A DNA stretch of 64,000 nt, from contig JAHHRH010000006.1 in assembly GCA_020025915.1 (NCBI GenBank), positions 12,774 through 76,773 of the forward strand. Reading direction: 5' to 3'. The notes under the pieces were generated by a model. The model made no database searches, was not told where the DNA came from, and saw nothing but the letters and a program-made list of their open reading frames with translations. Positions 1 through 9,130 of the stretch are shown one piece after another. Position 1 is the first letter of the stretch. Every line of letters starts with the position of its first letter. Made by a program: the position numbers and the translations under genes. This stretch comes from Sutterella sp. GTDB lineage: Bacteria > Pseudomonadota > Gammaproteobacteria > Burkholderiales > Burkholderiaceae_F.

Positions 1-1
1 G

Positions 2-280
2 CATGAATCAGGAGAAAGTTTGTATAAGTACATTGAGAAGCAAAATACTTATACATCGCTTCAAGCAAATAGAATGTTTTCTCAAGGTGTTAATGTAACC
101 TCTTTGAAGATTATTCTGAGTCCGTTTATAAGGTTTTTGAAATATTATTTTCTAAAATTTGGTTTTTTAGATGGGATGTCAGGCTTTGTTCATATATCCA
201 TAGGTTGCTTTACTGTATTTTTAAAATATGCAAAGTTAAAGTGTTTGCTGTTGGACAGTAATCGTAAGGGTGATTTTTGA
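2..280 (+). CDS. Family-2 glycosyltransferase, C-terminal fragment (5' cut by window edge)
   Basis: The reading frame is open from the first bases of the window, so this is the tail of a longer gene; the first possible start inside it (TTG at 20) is probably internal. The visible 92 or so residues include LYKYIEKQNTY...ANRMF and then a hydrophobic stretch with PFIRFLKYYFLKFGFLDG. This matches the C-terminus of small LPS-core glycosyltransferases of the WaaE/KdtX type (GT2), where these residues form an amphipathic membrane-associated end. The catalytic GT-A domain is outside the window. The DNA is AT-rich, as is common for LPS loci. A perfect hairpin terminator follows at once. The family call rests on the C-terminal pattern only. 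Confidence 0.6.
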   Translation, partial: HESGESLYKYIEKQNTYTSLQANRMFSQGVNVTSLKIILSPFIRFLKYYFLKFGFLDGMSGFVHISIGCFTVFLKYAKLKCLLLDSNRKGDF

Positions 281-285
281 TCAAT

Positions 286-323
286 AAAAAAGCAATTAAG
301 GTATAGCGCCTTAATTGCTTTTT
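286..323. terminator. Bidirectional rho-independent terminator
   Basis: A-tract plus GCAATTAAGG, a 7-nt loop, then CCTTAATTGC plus T5. The arms are perfect and there are A/T tracts on both sides. It sits between the convergent GT2 tail and the GT25 gene and can serve both strands. Confidence 0.85.
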
Positions 324-389
324 CGATTGAGTGATTTTTGAAGGCTACGCGAAGCGCTTACATTTTAGTGAAGTAGAGAGGTGAACACT

Positions 390-1148
390 CTATTCATTTT
401 TACACCAGTATTGTTCAATTCTCTTTGTTTTAAGACGGCCTATCTGTATTTTTGCTTTCTCAATCAGTCGTAATGGATTGATTTTGTTGAAGCTGTTCGT
501 TTTGTTGGTTCGCCCCCTACCAGTAATCGTGGTTTCAACATCATCGATTACTTTAACGACACATTCTTGCAATCGCCAGGTTGAAATAACTTTAGGAAAC
601 TCAAAAAACAGTCCGAACATGAAGTTATCGATTGGACCTTCAATTTTATTTGACATCGATAGTGCTTTTAAAGCAGCTTCTCGAGAGATCATGTACGCGT
701 ATGCTCCGCAAGGAGAGGAATATTTGACGCGCACTAAATGACTGTCATTGGGTAGCGTGATGGTTTTGTCAGAATAAGTCGTGTCGATAGCGTAGCTAAA
801 TTGAATAAGCTGGACTTCACTGGGAATCCAGTGAGTGGACTCAAAATACTCCTTGGCTTTTTGATGGAAAAAAGAGTCGTCTTCCAAAACTAATGCCCAG
901 TCATCATTCGAATCTATGAGTTTCTGCCAACATTTTTTATGACTTAAAAAGCAACCTACTTCACCAGGAGTCAGAACATAGGGGTAACGCCAGTTAGGTG
1001 CAGTAATCTGTTTTTTTTCGGTATCTGCGAGTTTTGAACCATCGACTGCAGGAATTCTTTCAAAGTTAATTCCCAAAGCGGCTAAGCGCTGAGACATGAT
1101 TTCCAAGCGTTCTTTGGATCGATCCATGTTCACAAGATAAACTTGCAT
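390..1148 (-). CDS. Glycosyltransferase family 25 (LPS biosynthesis)
   Basis: 252 residues. The N-terminus MQVYLVNMDRSKERL with IPAVDG about 30 residues later is the GT25 (LOS glycosyltransferase, Lex1/LgtB-like) signature. GEVGCFLSHKKCWQ and the acidic LVLEDDSFF (DxD-type metal site) follow, as usual for the family. GT25 enzymes typically add galactose or related sugars to the LPS outer core on the cytoplasmic side of the inner membrane. The start is supported by AAGGAA upstream of ATG. It lies in an LPS cluster with another GT at the left edge and GT9/msbA to the right. The acceptor and donor sugars cannot be told from the sequence. Confidence 0.85.
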   Translation of the reverse strand: MQVYLVNMDRSKERLEIMSQRLAALGINFERIPAVDGSKLADTEKKQITAPNWRYPYVLTPGEVGCFLSHKKCWQKLIDSNDDWALVLEDDSFFHQKAKEYFESTHWIPSEVQLIQFSYAIDTTYSDKTITLPNDSHLVRVKYSSPCGAYAYMISREAALKALSMSNKIEGPIDNFMFGLFFEFPKVISTWRLQECVVKVIDDVETTITGRGRTNKTNSFNKINPLRLIEKAKIQIGRLKTKRIEQYWCKNE

Positions 1149-1299
1149 TTTTTATTCCTTGAGCGTGTCTTGCGTAATTGCCAAAAGGGGAACCTAGTTT
1201 GATCATACAGGTTTTAGGGTTTGGCTTTTGAGGAAATGAACGACTAGTTTGTCAAGCTCGACGTCATCCTTATCTTTAGGGGCATCTTGTTTAGGTAAA

Positions 1300-1330
1300 G
1301 ACCGTCACGACAGGTCTTTGTGTGACGGTC
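1300..1330 (-). terminator. Likely terminator after the GT9 gene
   Basis: GACCGTCAC and GTGACGGTC form a 9-bp stem with a 13-nt loop, followed on the minus strand by TTT. It lies about 20 bp beyond the stop of the GT9 gene. The T-tract is short. Confidence 0.55.
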
Positions 1331-1347
1331 TAGTACATTTTTTGAAC

Positions 1348-2283
1348 TTACAATTGCTGATCGATGCTGTGTAAGACAATATCTAGTGTTGGCCACCCTT
1401 CGACACTATTACCTAAACAAACAGCACGCTGATTCCAGGGGCGAGTTCTTGCTGGGTCGGTAACGCCTAACAGGGTGATTTGGTTAGCGCCAACTGCTGC
1501 TGCAACATGACTAATGCCAGAGTCATTAGCAATAACGAGGTGCGCTCGTTTAGCTAGTGCTGCGTAATTTCCAAGCGTGGTTGGTGGGAGAATGGTTGCA
1601 TCGGGGCATGCCTTCTTATTCGCTTCCTCTTCTCTCACAGAGGGGAAGATAATGGGCTCATAGCCTTTTTCACGTAATGGACCGCAAAGCTCATTAAAGT
1701 GCTTCCACTGCTTTTCTTTGCCATGGTGTAAGCCACGAGCGATCGGTGCCAACAGAACAAACTTTTCTGGGATGTTGTATTGATGCATCAGGTTGCGTGC
1801 GGCAGCTTCATGGCGAGCTAATAGCTTCATACCTAATTCTTCAGGCACTTCATCCCAAGCAGGTGTACCGCCCCAAGCTTTAATGGCACCGTGCGCTAAA
1901 CGGAAAAAACGTTCCACTTCATGCATGGAACCGGGTTCTTCAACCACTTTTTCTAAGAGCAACCGGCGGCCGTCCGTTGCAAAACCTGCGTTTCGAACAC
2001 GGCCTATCGAAAAGAGTAAGGCTGAACTAAAAGAGTTCGGAAACAGCAAGCCTAAGGGGCGGGGGCCCAAATGATTACTGATATAGCGAATACGTTGAAG
2101 GTCTTCAGTCACATGGCCTTCAATCGGGTCAAATCGCCAACTCATGCCAGACATTAAGTCTTCAGCCCAACGTTTGCCTGTGAGCATCGGAGTAAAGCCG
2201 CTGGCCTCAAGTAAACGCAGAGCAGGGAGTGTCATGCAACAATCGCCGACGTGATTGGGAAGTCGACACAGAACATTTGGCAT
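1348..2283 (-). CDS. Glycosyltransferase family 9, heptosyltransferase-like
   Basis: 311 residues. The N-terminal PNHVGDCCMTLPALRLL resembles the WaaC/WaaF start (nxiGDavmt.P.l..L). The C-terminal half has KFVLLAPIARGLHHGKEKQWKHFNELC, then LVIANDSGISHVAAAVG and TLLGVTDPARTRPW, which are the GT9 nucleotide-sugar site residues (D-S/T-G-x-x-H-x-A-A). These enzymes transfer ADP-heptose to the LPS inner core or sugars further out. It is divergent from msbA, about 96 bp apart. No clear ribosome site precedes the ATG. WaaC, WaaF and WaaQ-like roles cannot be separated here. Confidence 0.82.
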   Translation of the reverse strand: MPNVLCRLPNHVGDCCMTLPALRLLEASGFTPMLTGKRWAEDLMSGMSWRFDPIEGHVTEDLQRIRYISNHLGPRPLGLLFPNSFSSALLFSIGRVRNAGFATDGRRLLLEKVVEEPGSMHEVERFFRLAHGAIKAWGGTPAWDEVPEELGMKLLARHEAAARNLMHQYNIPEKFVLLAPIARGLHHGKEKQWKHFNELCGPLREKGYEPIIFPSVREEEANKKACPDATILPPTTLGNYAALAKRAHLVIANDSGISHVAAAVGANQITLLGVTDPARTRPWNQRAVCLGNSVEGWPTLDIVLHSIDQQL

Positions 2284-2379
2284 TTTTAATACAACTCGCA
2301 GTGGAAAGTAGTCAATAGTTAGTTCATTGTATATGGTTAGCCTGTATGATGAACACCGACAAACTACGGACTTTGCCCC

Positions 2380-4140
2380 ATGTATAAAAAACTCCCGATT
2401 TTTAGTAACGAATATTTGATGCGTTTGTTCCGCTATCTGCCGCCCTATAAAGGTCTAATCATCGGAGCGATGTTGGCCATGATTGTCGGTGGTGGCGCTT
2501 CGTCCCTTATTGCACTTGTATTGGGAAAGCTGACAGATATGGGTTTTTACGAGCACAACAAGATGGTTGCAGTATGGGCGCCAATTGCTTTGATTGGGAT
2601 TTCTATTCTTCATGGCGGTACCCAATATTTAAGCTCGTATTTGTTGGTGCGAGTTTCGCAGTCTCTGTTGTTAGAAATTCGAACAACAATGTTCGAGCGC
2701 GTTTTGCAATGGGGCGAGCCTTCTTATATGGCTCATCGTTGTGGTGAAGTTCAGTCCAAGTTTATTAATGAAGCTTCTACCGCGTTGGGCACTGCCGCGA
2801 ACGTGATGACGACCATCGTTCGCGATTCTATACAGATTATCTGTTTGATTAGCGTTCTGATTTATCACAATTGGAAGTTGACGTTAGTTACGTTCATTGT
2901 GGCACCGCTCTTAGCTATGGTTTTAAAGTGGGTGAATAAGCGTATTAAGCGTTTGACCTCTGAAACGCAGAAGACCTATGGTGAGCTGATTGGCACGATT
3001 GCAGAAGCTTATAACGGCGAACGTGTGGTGAAAATTTATGATGGTATGGCTTATGAGCGTGAACGTTTTAAGCAGGTCAATCAACGATTAAAGTCATTGG
3101 TCTTGAAGTCTCAACGCGTCAATGCTTCGGGGACGCCTCTCACACAATTGGTGGCGATGTCAGGTGTCTCGATTGTGGTTGTTGTGGCTTTAGCGCAAGC
3201 ACAGACTGGGAGTTTAACGATCGGTGAATTTACAACCTTTTTGTCTGCGATGTTGCTCTTAATGCCGCCGATTCGTCATTTGTCGAGTTTGAATGGGGCT
3301 ACAGCAGCCATGACGGCTGCCGCTGAAAGTCTGTTTAAATTTATTGATGAAGAGCCTGAAAAGGATCCTGGTCAGACCGAGCTGCAACGTATTACTGGTG
3401 CAGTGCGTTTCGAAAATGTTGAGTTTGCCTACCCTAATAGTGAAAAGACCGCCATTCGATCATTCAGTTTGAATGTAAAACCTGGAGAGGTGATCGCATT
3501 AGTCGGTAGCTCAGGATCGGGTAAGTCGACGTTAATCAATATGATTCCGCGTTTCTGGGCGCCGACGAAGGGGGAAATCTATTTTGACGATATACCTCAG
3601 AGCTCGGTGACGCTCAAGAGTTTGCGTCAGCAGATTGCCTTGGTCAGTCAAGAAGTTATGATCTTCGACGGGACGATCGCTGAAAATATCGCGTATGGAT
3701 GCCGTGATCGTGTTAGCGATGAGGAGATTTGGAAAGCCGCTGAGGCTGCGGCGTTGGCTGATCTAATTCGTAGTTTGCCAGAAGGTTTGGATACGCCTGT
3801 GGGAGCTAGTGGCAGTCAGCTTTCAGGAGGACAACGACAGCGTATTTCGATTGCTCGAGCTTTTTTGAAGAACGCTCCTATTTTGTTGTTGGACGAGGCA
3901 ACGAGTGCATTAGATACCGAAAGCGAACGTCATATTCAAACATCGCTAAACACTTTGATGAAGGGACGCACGACATTTGTGGTGGCACATCGTTTGTCGA
4001 CCGTCAAAGGGGCGGATCGTATTGTTGTGATGCGCGAAGGGCAAATTGTTGAAATTGGGTCTCATGAAGAATTGATGGCCCTTCAAGGGGTGTATGAACA
4101 TCTCTATACAATTCAATTCAAAAGTCATGCGAACGTTTAA
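2380..4140 (+). CDS. msbA: Lipid A / LPS-core flippase MsbA (ABC exporter)
   Basis: 586 residues, the usual length of a half-size ABC exporter with a membrane domain followed by an ATPase domain. About six membrane segments occupy residues 20-310. The nucleotide-binding domain shows Walker A GSSGSGKST, the Q-loop region, signature LSGGQRQR, Walker B ILLLDEATSALD and the H-loop AHRLSTV. MsbA flips lipid A-core across the inner membrane as a homodimer. The neighbouring LPS glycosyltransferases support this call over a generic multidrug exporter. It is transcribed divergently from the GT9 gene. Confidence 0.9.
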   Translation: MYKKLPIFSNEYLMRLFRYLPPYKGLIIGAMLAMIVGGGASSLIALVLGKLTDMGFYEHNKMVAVWAPIALIGISILHGGTQYLSSYLLVRVSQSLLLEIRTTMFERVLQWGEPSYMAHRCGEVQSKFINEASTALGTAANVMTTIVRDSIQIICLISVLIYHNWKLTLVTFIVAPLLAMVLKWVNKRIKRLTSETQKTYGELIGTIAEAYNGERVVKIYDGMAYERERFKQVNQRLKSLVLKSQRVNASGTPLTQLVAMSGVSIVVVVALAQAQTGSLTIGEFTTFLSAMLLLMPPIRHLSSLNGATAAMTAAAESLFKFIDEEPEKDPGQTELQRITGAVRFENVEFAYPNSEKTAIRSFSLNVKPGEVIALVGSSGSGKSTLINMIPRFWAPTKGEIYFDDIPQSSVTLKSLRQQIALVSQEVMIFDGTIAENIAYGCRDRVSDEEIWKAAEAAALADLIRSLPEGLDTPVGASGSQLSGGQRQRISIARAFLKNAPILLLDEATSALDTESERHIQTSLNTLMKGRTTFVVAHRLSTVKGADRIVVMREGQIVEIGSHEELMALQGVYEHLYTIQFKSHANV

Positions 4141-4236
4141 ATAAACTGTTCGAACATCAAACTTCATTGAAAAATTAAAGGGATCCACGCGTCTGAATTG
4201 GATCACATTGAGAATTAAAATTGTTGGAATAAAAAA

Positions 4237-5616
4237 ATGGCAGTCAGTGTTTTTGACATGTTCAAAGTGGGAATTGGTCCATCTTCTTCTCATACAGTTG
4301 GACCGATGCGTGCGGGTTACTCTTTCGTCAAACTTCTCCGTGATCGCGGGATTTTAAAACAGGTGACTGGCTTAAAAGTGGAGCTTATGGGGAGTTTAGC
4401 GGCCACGGGTAAAGGACATGGTACAGATACGGCTACCCAATTGGGGTTGATGGGACGTAGCCCAGAAACCATGGATCCTGATGAAGTCGAGACATTGATT
4501 GCCGAAGTTAAATCGACGCACAAGCTGATGCTCGATAACGAAGTGTGCGTTGCATTTGCCCCGGAACGTGATATTGCCTTTCATGCGGATAAGGTGCCGG
4601 CTTTTCATACGAACGCCATGACGCTCTCTGTCTATAGAGAGGATGATTTGCTCTATAGCCGTCGCTATTATTCGGTGGGCGGTGGGTTTATTGTGGTTGC
4701 GCAAGAAGATAACCCAGAAGAACCGGTAACCCCGCCAGTGTTTAAGGGCAAAGTTGAGCGCCCTTATCCTTACCGTACGGGCGCTGAACTACTACAGCAG
4801 GCCAGAGAAAATAACTTGACGATTGCTGAGCTAGTTTTTCGCAATGAGTGTGCAACGCATTCCCCTGAAGAGGTGAACCGAAAGTTGGATGAGGTTTGGC
4901 AGGTGATGCACGCTGCGGTTGAGCGTGGGATGAAACAAACAGAAGTGTTGCCCGGCCCATTTCGTATTGCCCGTCGTGCCAATGCCTTGATGCATGATGT
5001 GATGCAACGCACCGATGATCCGTTGGTTGTGATGGATTGGGTCAATGTCTATGCCATGGCGGTAGCTGAAGAAAATGCCTCTGGTGGTCGTGTGGTGACA
5101 GCCCCGACGAACGGGGCGGCTGGCGTGATTCCGGCGGTAATTGAATACTATTTACGTCATGTTCCGAGCAGCACGCCTGAAGGAGTGAGAACTTTTTTGT
5201 TAACGGCTGGGGCGATCGGCATGCTCTATAAAGAAAATGCTTCTATCTCTGGTGCCGAAGTTGGCTGCCAAGGGGAGGTCGGTGTCGCGTGCTCAATGGC
5301 GGCGGCCGGTCTAGCCGCTGTGCGCGGTGGCACGATTGAACAAATCGAAAACGCCGCTGAAATTGGTATGGAGCACAATCTTGGTTTGACGTGTGACCCA
5401 GTGGCCGGTCAGGTGCAGATCCCTTGTATTGAACGTAATGCGATTGCAGCAGTCAAGGCGATCAATGCGGCAAGAATGGCTTTGCGTGGAAATGGTGCAC
5501 ATTACATTAGTCTCGATCAGGTGATTAGAACTATGATGGAAACTGGACGAGACATGCAAAGTAAATATAAAGAAACGAGTCGAGGTGGTTTAGCTGTTTG
5601 CATTGTGGAGTGCTAA
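4237..5616 (+). CDS. sdaA: L-serine ammonia-lyase (serine dehydratase), Fe-S type
   Basis: 459 residues, single-chain type. The N-terminal beta domain begins [20 protein letters not shown], diagnostic of the family. The alpha domain holds [31 protein letters not shown] and [16 protein letters not shown], whose cysteines ligate the catalytic [4Fe-4S] cluster. The enzyme deaminates L-serine to pyruvate and ammonia in the cytoplasm; the cluster makes it oxygen-sensitive, which fits an anaerobe or microaerophile. The DMT transporter gene follows 13 bp later, so the two are probably co-transcribed. Confidence 0.95.
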   Translation: MAVSVFDMFKVGIGPSSSHTVGPMRAGYSFVKLLRDRGILKQVTGLKVELMGSLAATGKGHGTDTATQLGLMGRSPETMDPDEVETLIAEVKSTHKLMLDNEVCVAFAPERDIAFHADKVPAFHTNAMTLSVYREDDLLYSRRYYSVGGGFIVVAQEDNPEEPVTPPVFKGKVERPYPYRTGAELLQQARENNLTIAELVFRNECATHSPEEVNRKLDEVWQVMHAAVERGMKQTEVLPGPFRIARRANALMHDVMQRTDDPLVVMDWVNVYAMAVAEENASGGRVVTAPTNGAAGVIPAVIEYYLRHVPSSTPEGVRTFLLTAGAIGMLYKENASISGAEVGCQGEVGVACSMAAAGLAAVRGGTIEQIENAAEIGMEHNLGLTCDPVAGQVQIPCIERNAIAAVKAINAARMALRGNGAHYISLDQVIRTMMETGRDMQSKYKETSRGGLAVCIVEC

Positions 5617-5629
5617 GCCAGGTACAGCT

Positions 5630-6556
5630 ATGCTGATCGGGGTACTTTTTGGCATTGCGGCGTGCATGATTTGGGGCAGCGTTTACGTTGCTCCATTAAT
5701 TTTGCCGGACTATTCGCCTGCCGTGATTGCGATGGTTCGCTATTTTGTTTTTGGTCTACTGTCGGTAGGTTTTGCGATTTCTCAATGGAAAGAACTCAGA
5801 ACCTATCAGTGGGCCGATTGGCGACGTGCGACGGCGTTAGGGATTGTGGGCAATATATTTTATTATTGGTTGCTCGCTGAAGCGTGCCAAAAGGCAGGGG
5901 CTTCGATTGCTGGGGCTTTTACGGCCATGATTCCGATTTTAGTGGCTGTGATTGGCAACTTGAGAGCCAAAGAAAAAGCCAAACCATGGAGACGATTGCT
6001 GCCGCCACTCATGTTGGTGCTGTTAGGCATGATATGCCTCAACTGGACTGAGTTTGTGGTTTTGGTTGGATCCGGTAGCGTTACGTCGGGTGAGTTTTGG
6101 CTTGGAGTGCTTTTTGCCTTTTTGTCGCTCTTTGTGTGGACCTGGTATCCGTTAAGTAATGCAGAGTGGCTGTTGGCACATCCAGAGCATTCGCCAAAAA
6201 CTTGGTCGACCGCACAAGGTTTAACGCTTTTACCTTGTGCCTTTATTGGCATGATTGTGTTATTGGCTAATGAGTCCCCTGAGACGATTATGGGCCCAAC
6301 GCCCTGGCTCTTTTTAGGCGTGGCGATCTTTTTAGGTATCTTTGCCTCCTGGATCGGTATTGTGCTTTGGAGTTTGATGAGCCAACGCCTGCCACCCGCG
6401 TTAGGTGGACAGATGATTATTTTTGAAACGCTCTTTGCGGTGATTTATGCGCATCTATGGCGTGAAGAATGGCCAACCCCACTCTTAGTGGTGGGGATGA
6501 CCTTGTTGTTGCTTGGCGTGCTAGGTTCTTTACGCGTTTTTAGTTCGTCACGTTAA
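5630..6556 (+). CDS. DMT-superfamily (EamA-like) membrane transporter
   Basis: About 308 residues with roughly ten hydrophobic segments, in two repeated halves. GIAACMIWGSVYVAPLIL opens the protein and the second half carries GIFASWIGIVLWSLMSQRLPP...LGGQMIIFETLF, typical of drug/metabolite exporters. I place the start at ATG 5630 rather than the in-frame TTG at 5603, because the TTG lies inside sdaA and the ATG follows a modest AGG site. The close spacing to sdaA suggests a link to serine or amino-acid metabolism, but the substrate is unknown. Its TAA overlaps the stop of the convergent rfbB gene. Confidence 0.8.
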   Translation: MLIGVLFGIAACMIWGSVYVAPLILPDYSPAVIAMVRYFVFGLLSVGFAISQWKELRTYQWADWRRATALGIVGNIFYYWLLAEACQKAGASIAGAFTAMIPILVAVIGNLRAKEKAKPWRRLLPPLMLVLLGMICLNWTEFVVLVGSGSVTSGEFWLGVLFAFLSLFVWTWYPLSNAEWLLAHPEHSPKTWSTAQGLTLLPCAFIGMIVLLANESPETIMGPTPWLFLGVAIFLGIFASWIGIVLWSLMSQRLPPALGGQMIIFETLFAVIYAHLWREEWPTPLLVVGMTLLLLGVLGSLRVFSSSR

Positions 6557-7545
6557 TGGGTGAGATACCAATCGATCGTCGAACGAACGCCATCTTCAAA
6601 GGTGATTAAGGGGGCCCAACCGAGGGCGTGACGCAATTTGCTGCAATTTAGGGCATAGCGTCGGTCGTGCCCAGGACGATCTTGAACGTAGGTGATGGCA
6701 GAGGCGTGTGGTTGACCATCTATACGAGGTTCTACTTTGTCGAGGGCGCCCATCAAAGTTTCTAAAAAATGTAAGTTCGTTAATTCGTGATTGGTGCCAA
6801 CGTTGAAGATGTCGCCTGGCTTGGCTTTTGCCAAGATTAAACGAATAGCGCGACAGAAGTCATGGACATGAATCCAGTCGCGGATTTGTTGACCATCGCC
6901 GTAGACAGGGAGTGTCTGCCCTGATCGTGCTCTCATGAGCATGAAGGGCAAAAGTTTTTCGGGATATTGGCGTGGTCCATAGTTATTGGTACAACGGATC
7001 GTCACAACAGGTAAATCGTAGGTGCGATGATAGGCTCGACCAAATTGATCGGCTGCGGCTTTACTCGCAGAGTAGGGGCTACTCGGGTCAAAAGGCGTTG
7101 TTTCAACATTAGGAGGACTATCTAACTCGATGGAACCGTAGACCTCATCCGTTGAAATGTTAATAAAGCGAAAATCGGTTTTGGCTGATTCATCTAACGA
7201 GCACCAGTAGTGGTAAGCAGCTCCAAGCAGTGTGGTCGTGCCGGTGACGTTGGTCTCAATGAAGACTTGCGGACCCGTAATCGAACGGTCAACGTGGCTC
7301 TCTGCGGCAAAGTGGATGATGGCGCGTGGACGATGTGTTGCCAAAAGGTGAGTCACCAACGCTTCGTCAAGGATATTGCCATGGACAAAGTGATGTTTAG
7401 GGTGATGCTCAACGTCTTTTAAATTGCTGAGTTGTCCTGCATAAGTCAAAGCATCGAGGGTGACAATGCCTTCATCATGCTCTTTAAACCATTCGGTGAT
7501 GAAGTTGGAGCCAATAAAACCAGCACCGCCCGTAATAAGCAACAT
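6553..7545 (-). CDS. rfbB: dTDP-glucose 4,6-dehydratase
   Basis: About 330 residues from the ATG at 7545, which has AGGA upstream; a longer in-frame extension to 7602 has no family support. The Rossmann motif MLLITGGAGFIGSNF, the STDEVYGS segment (catalytic Thr/Asp/Glu) and YSASKAA (YxxxK) identify an extended SDR of the RmlB type. It converts dTDP-glucose to dTDP-4-keto-6-deoxyglucose for deoxysugars in surface polysaccharide. No rmlA, rmlC or rmlD partner is visible nearby. The gene is convergent with the DMT transporter; the two stop codons share bases. Confidence 0.93.
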   Translation of the reverse strand: MLLITGGAGFIGSNFITEWFKEHDEGIVTLDALTYAGQLSNLKDVEHHPKHHFVHGNILDEALVTHLLATHRPRAIIHFAAESHVDRSITGPQVFIETNVTGTTTLLGAAYHYWCSLDESAKTDFRFINISTDEVYGSIELDSPPNVETTPFDPSSPYSASKAAADQFGRAYHRTYDLPVVTIRCTNNYGPRQYPEKLLPFMLMRARSGQTLPVYGDGQQIRDWIHVHDFCRAIRLILAKAKPGDIFNVGTNHELTNLHFLETLMGALDKVEPRIDGQPHASAITYVQDRPGHDRRYALNCSKLRHALGWAPLITFEDGVRSTIDWYLTH

Positions 7546-7661
7546 GCGTATAAATCCTGCAGAAGAAAGGGGAAGAACTTCAAAAGGGAGGGGCGAACCC
7601 ACTACAATGTGTAGCAGTTTATTTTGAGCGCAAAGTCGCAGGCAGGCAAGGAGCCGCCATC

Positions 7662-9119
7662 GTGGAACATATACTGATTAACTGTACGCCCCGTGAAGTG
7701 CGTGTCGCCATTGTAGTGGATGGCGTTCTTCAAGATCTTTTTATTGAACGAAGCAGTGCCCGTGGTTTGGTGGGTAATGTTTATTTGGGTAAGGTCGTTC
7801 GTGTCTTACCTGGGATGCAAAGTGCTTTCGTGGATGTTGGCTTAGAGCGAACAGCTTTTTTGCATGTCGCTGATATTGCTGAAGCGCATCGCGAGGGTGA
7901 AAAGCCTGCTCCTATTGAAACGATACTCCATGAAGGGCAATCCTTGATGGTTCAGGTAGCTAAGGATCCGATTGGCACCAAAGGTGCTCGCTTGACCACA
8001 ACGATTTCTTTGGCTGGTCGTAAGTTGGTTTATTTACCCAAAGATCATCACATTGGCGTGTCTCAACGTATTGAAGACATATCTTTAAGGGAATCTCTTC
8101 GACAGCTCCTGACAGAACTACGCCCTGAGTCTGAGAAAGGGGGCTACATTATTCGCACTAGCGCTGAAGAGGGAGCAACAGCGCAAGAGTTTCAAGACGA
8201 CATGGTGTATTTAGGTCGTCTTTGGAGTGAAATCCATCAGCTCGCGAGTAAGAGTACGGGACCCAAGTTGCTTTATCAAGACCTCTCTTTGGCTCAACGC
8301 GTGTTGCGCGATATGGTGCATCAAGAAACGCAAAAGGTCGAAGTTGATAGCCGTACCAATTTTGAAGCTCTACAAAGCTTTGCGGATCGCTTTGTCCCTG
8401 CGGCAAAAGATCGTTTGACACTTTATCGTGGTGAACGGCCTCTTTTTGAGTTGCATGGTATCGAAACCGAAATTGAACATGCACTTGAGCGCCGGGTTGA
8501 TCTAAAAAGTGGCGGGTATTTGGTCTTTGATCAAACCGAGGCGATGACCACGATTGACGTCAATACGGGTGGCTATGTGGGTAAGCGTGATTTTAGTGAC
8601 ACGGTTTTTAAAACAAACTTAGAAGCTGCTCAAACGATTGCTCGTCAGTTACGTTTGCGTAACTTGGGTGGGATCATCATCGTTGACTTTATCGATATGA
8701 GTTGCGATGAACATCGTGATGCAGTGCTCGCAGAATTACGCCGTTCTGTTTCAACAGATCGTACGCGTATGACGGTGAGTAATTTCACCGAATTAGGTTT
8801 GGTCGAAATGACGCGTAAACGCACGCGTGAATCATTGGCGCACGTGCTTTGTGAGCCGTGTCCAATGTGTGGCGGTCGAGGCGAAGTGCGCACAGCTCGA
8901 ACAGTTTGTTATGCGATCATGCGTGAGATTGTTCGTCTTTGTAAGCAATATCAAGAAACCAAGGAATTCCACATTCAGGCAAGCCAGCCCGTAATTGAAA
9001 TGCTTTTAGAAGAAGAGTCTGAGGCATTAGAGTTGTTACAGGCATTCGTCGAAAAGCCTGTGTTGCTTGAAGTGGAGCCAAGCTATACCCAAGAGCAATT
9101 TGATGTGATTCTGGCCTAA
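7662..9119 (+). CDS. rng: Ribonuclease G
   Basis: 485 residues with a GTG start (MEHILINCTPREVRVAIV). The S1 domain includes GNVYLGKVVRVLPGMQSAFVDVG and AFLHVADI. The DNase I-like catalytic part contains IDVNTGGYVGKRDF and IIIVDFIDM, which carry the two metal-binding aspartates. CEPCPMCGGRG is the Zn-link. RNase G matures the 16S rRNA 5' end and degrades some mRNAs. It lacks the long degradosome-binding C-terminus of RNase E. It heads a tight operon with sbcB and an oxidoreductase. Confidence 0.95.
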   Translation: MEHILINCTPREVRVAIVVDGVLQDLFIERSSARGLVGNVYLGKVVRVLPGMQSAFVDVGLERTAFLHVADIAEAHREGEKPAPIETILHEGQSLMVQVAKDPIGTKGARLTTTISLAGRKLVYLPKDHHIGVSQRIEDISLRESLRQLLTELRPESEKGGYIIRTSAEEGATAQEFQDDMVYLGRLWSEIHQLASKSTGPKLLYQDLSLAQRVLRDMVHQETQKVEVDSRTNFEALQSFADRFVPAAKDRLTLYRGERPLFELHGIETEIEHALERRVDLKSGGYLVFDQTEAMTTIDVNTGGYVGKRDFSDTVFKTNLEAAQTIARQLRLRNLGGIIIVDFIDMSCDEHRDAVLAELRRSVSTDRTRMTVSNFTELGLVEMTRKRTRESLAHVLCEPCPMCGGRGEVRTARTVCYAIMREIVRLCKQYQETKEFHIQASQPVIEMLLEEESEALELLQAFVEKPVLLEVEPSYTQEQFDVILA

Positions 9120-9130
9120 GGAATGAATGC

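Noticed and set aside
7546..7602. 19-codon extension of rfbB
   Set aside because: The Rossmann motif begins at the ATG at 7545, the normal start for RmlB; the extension has no family similarity.
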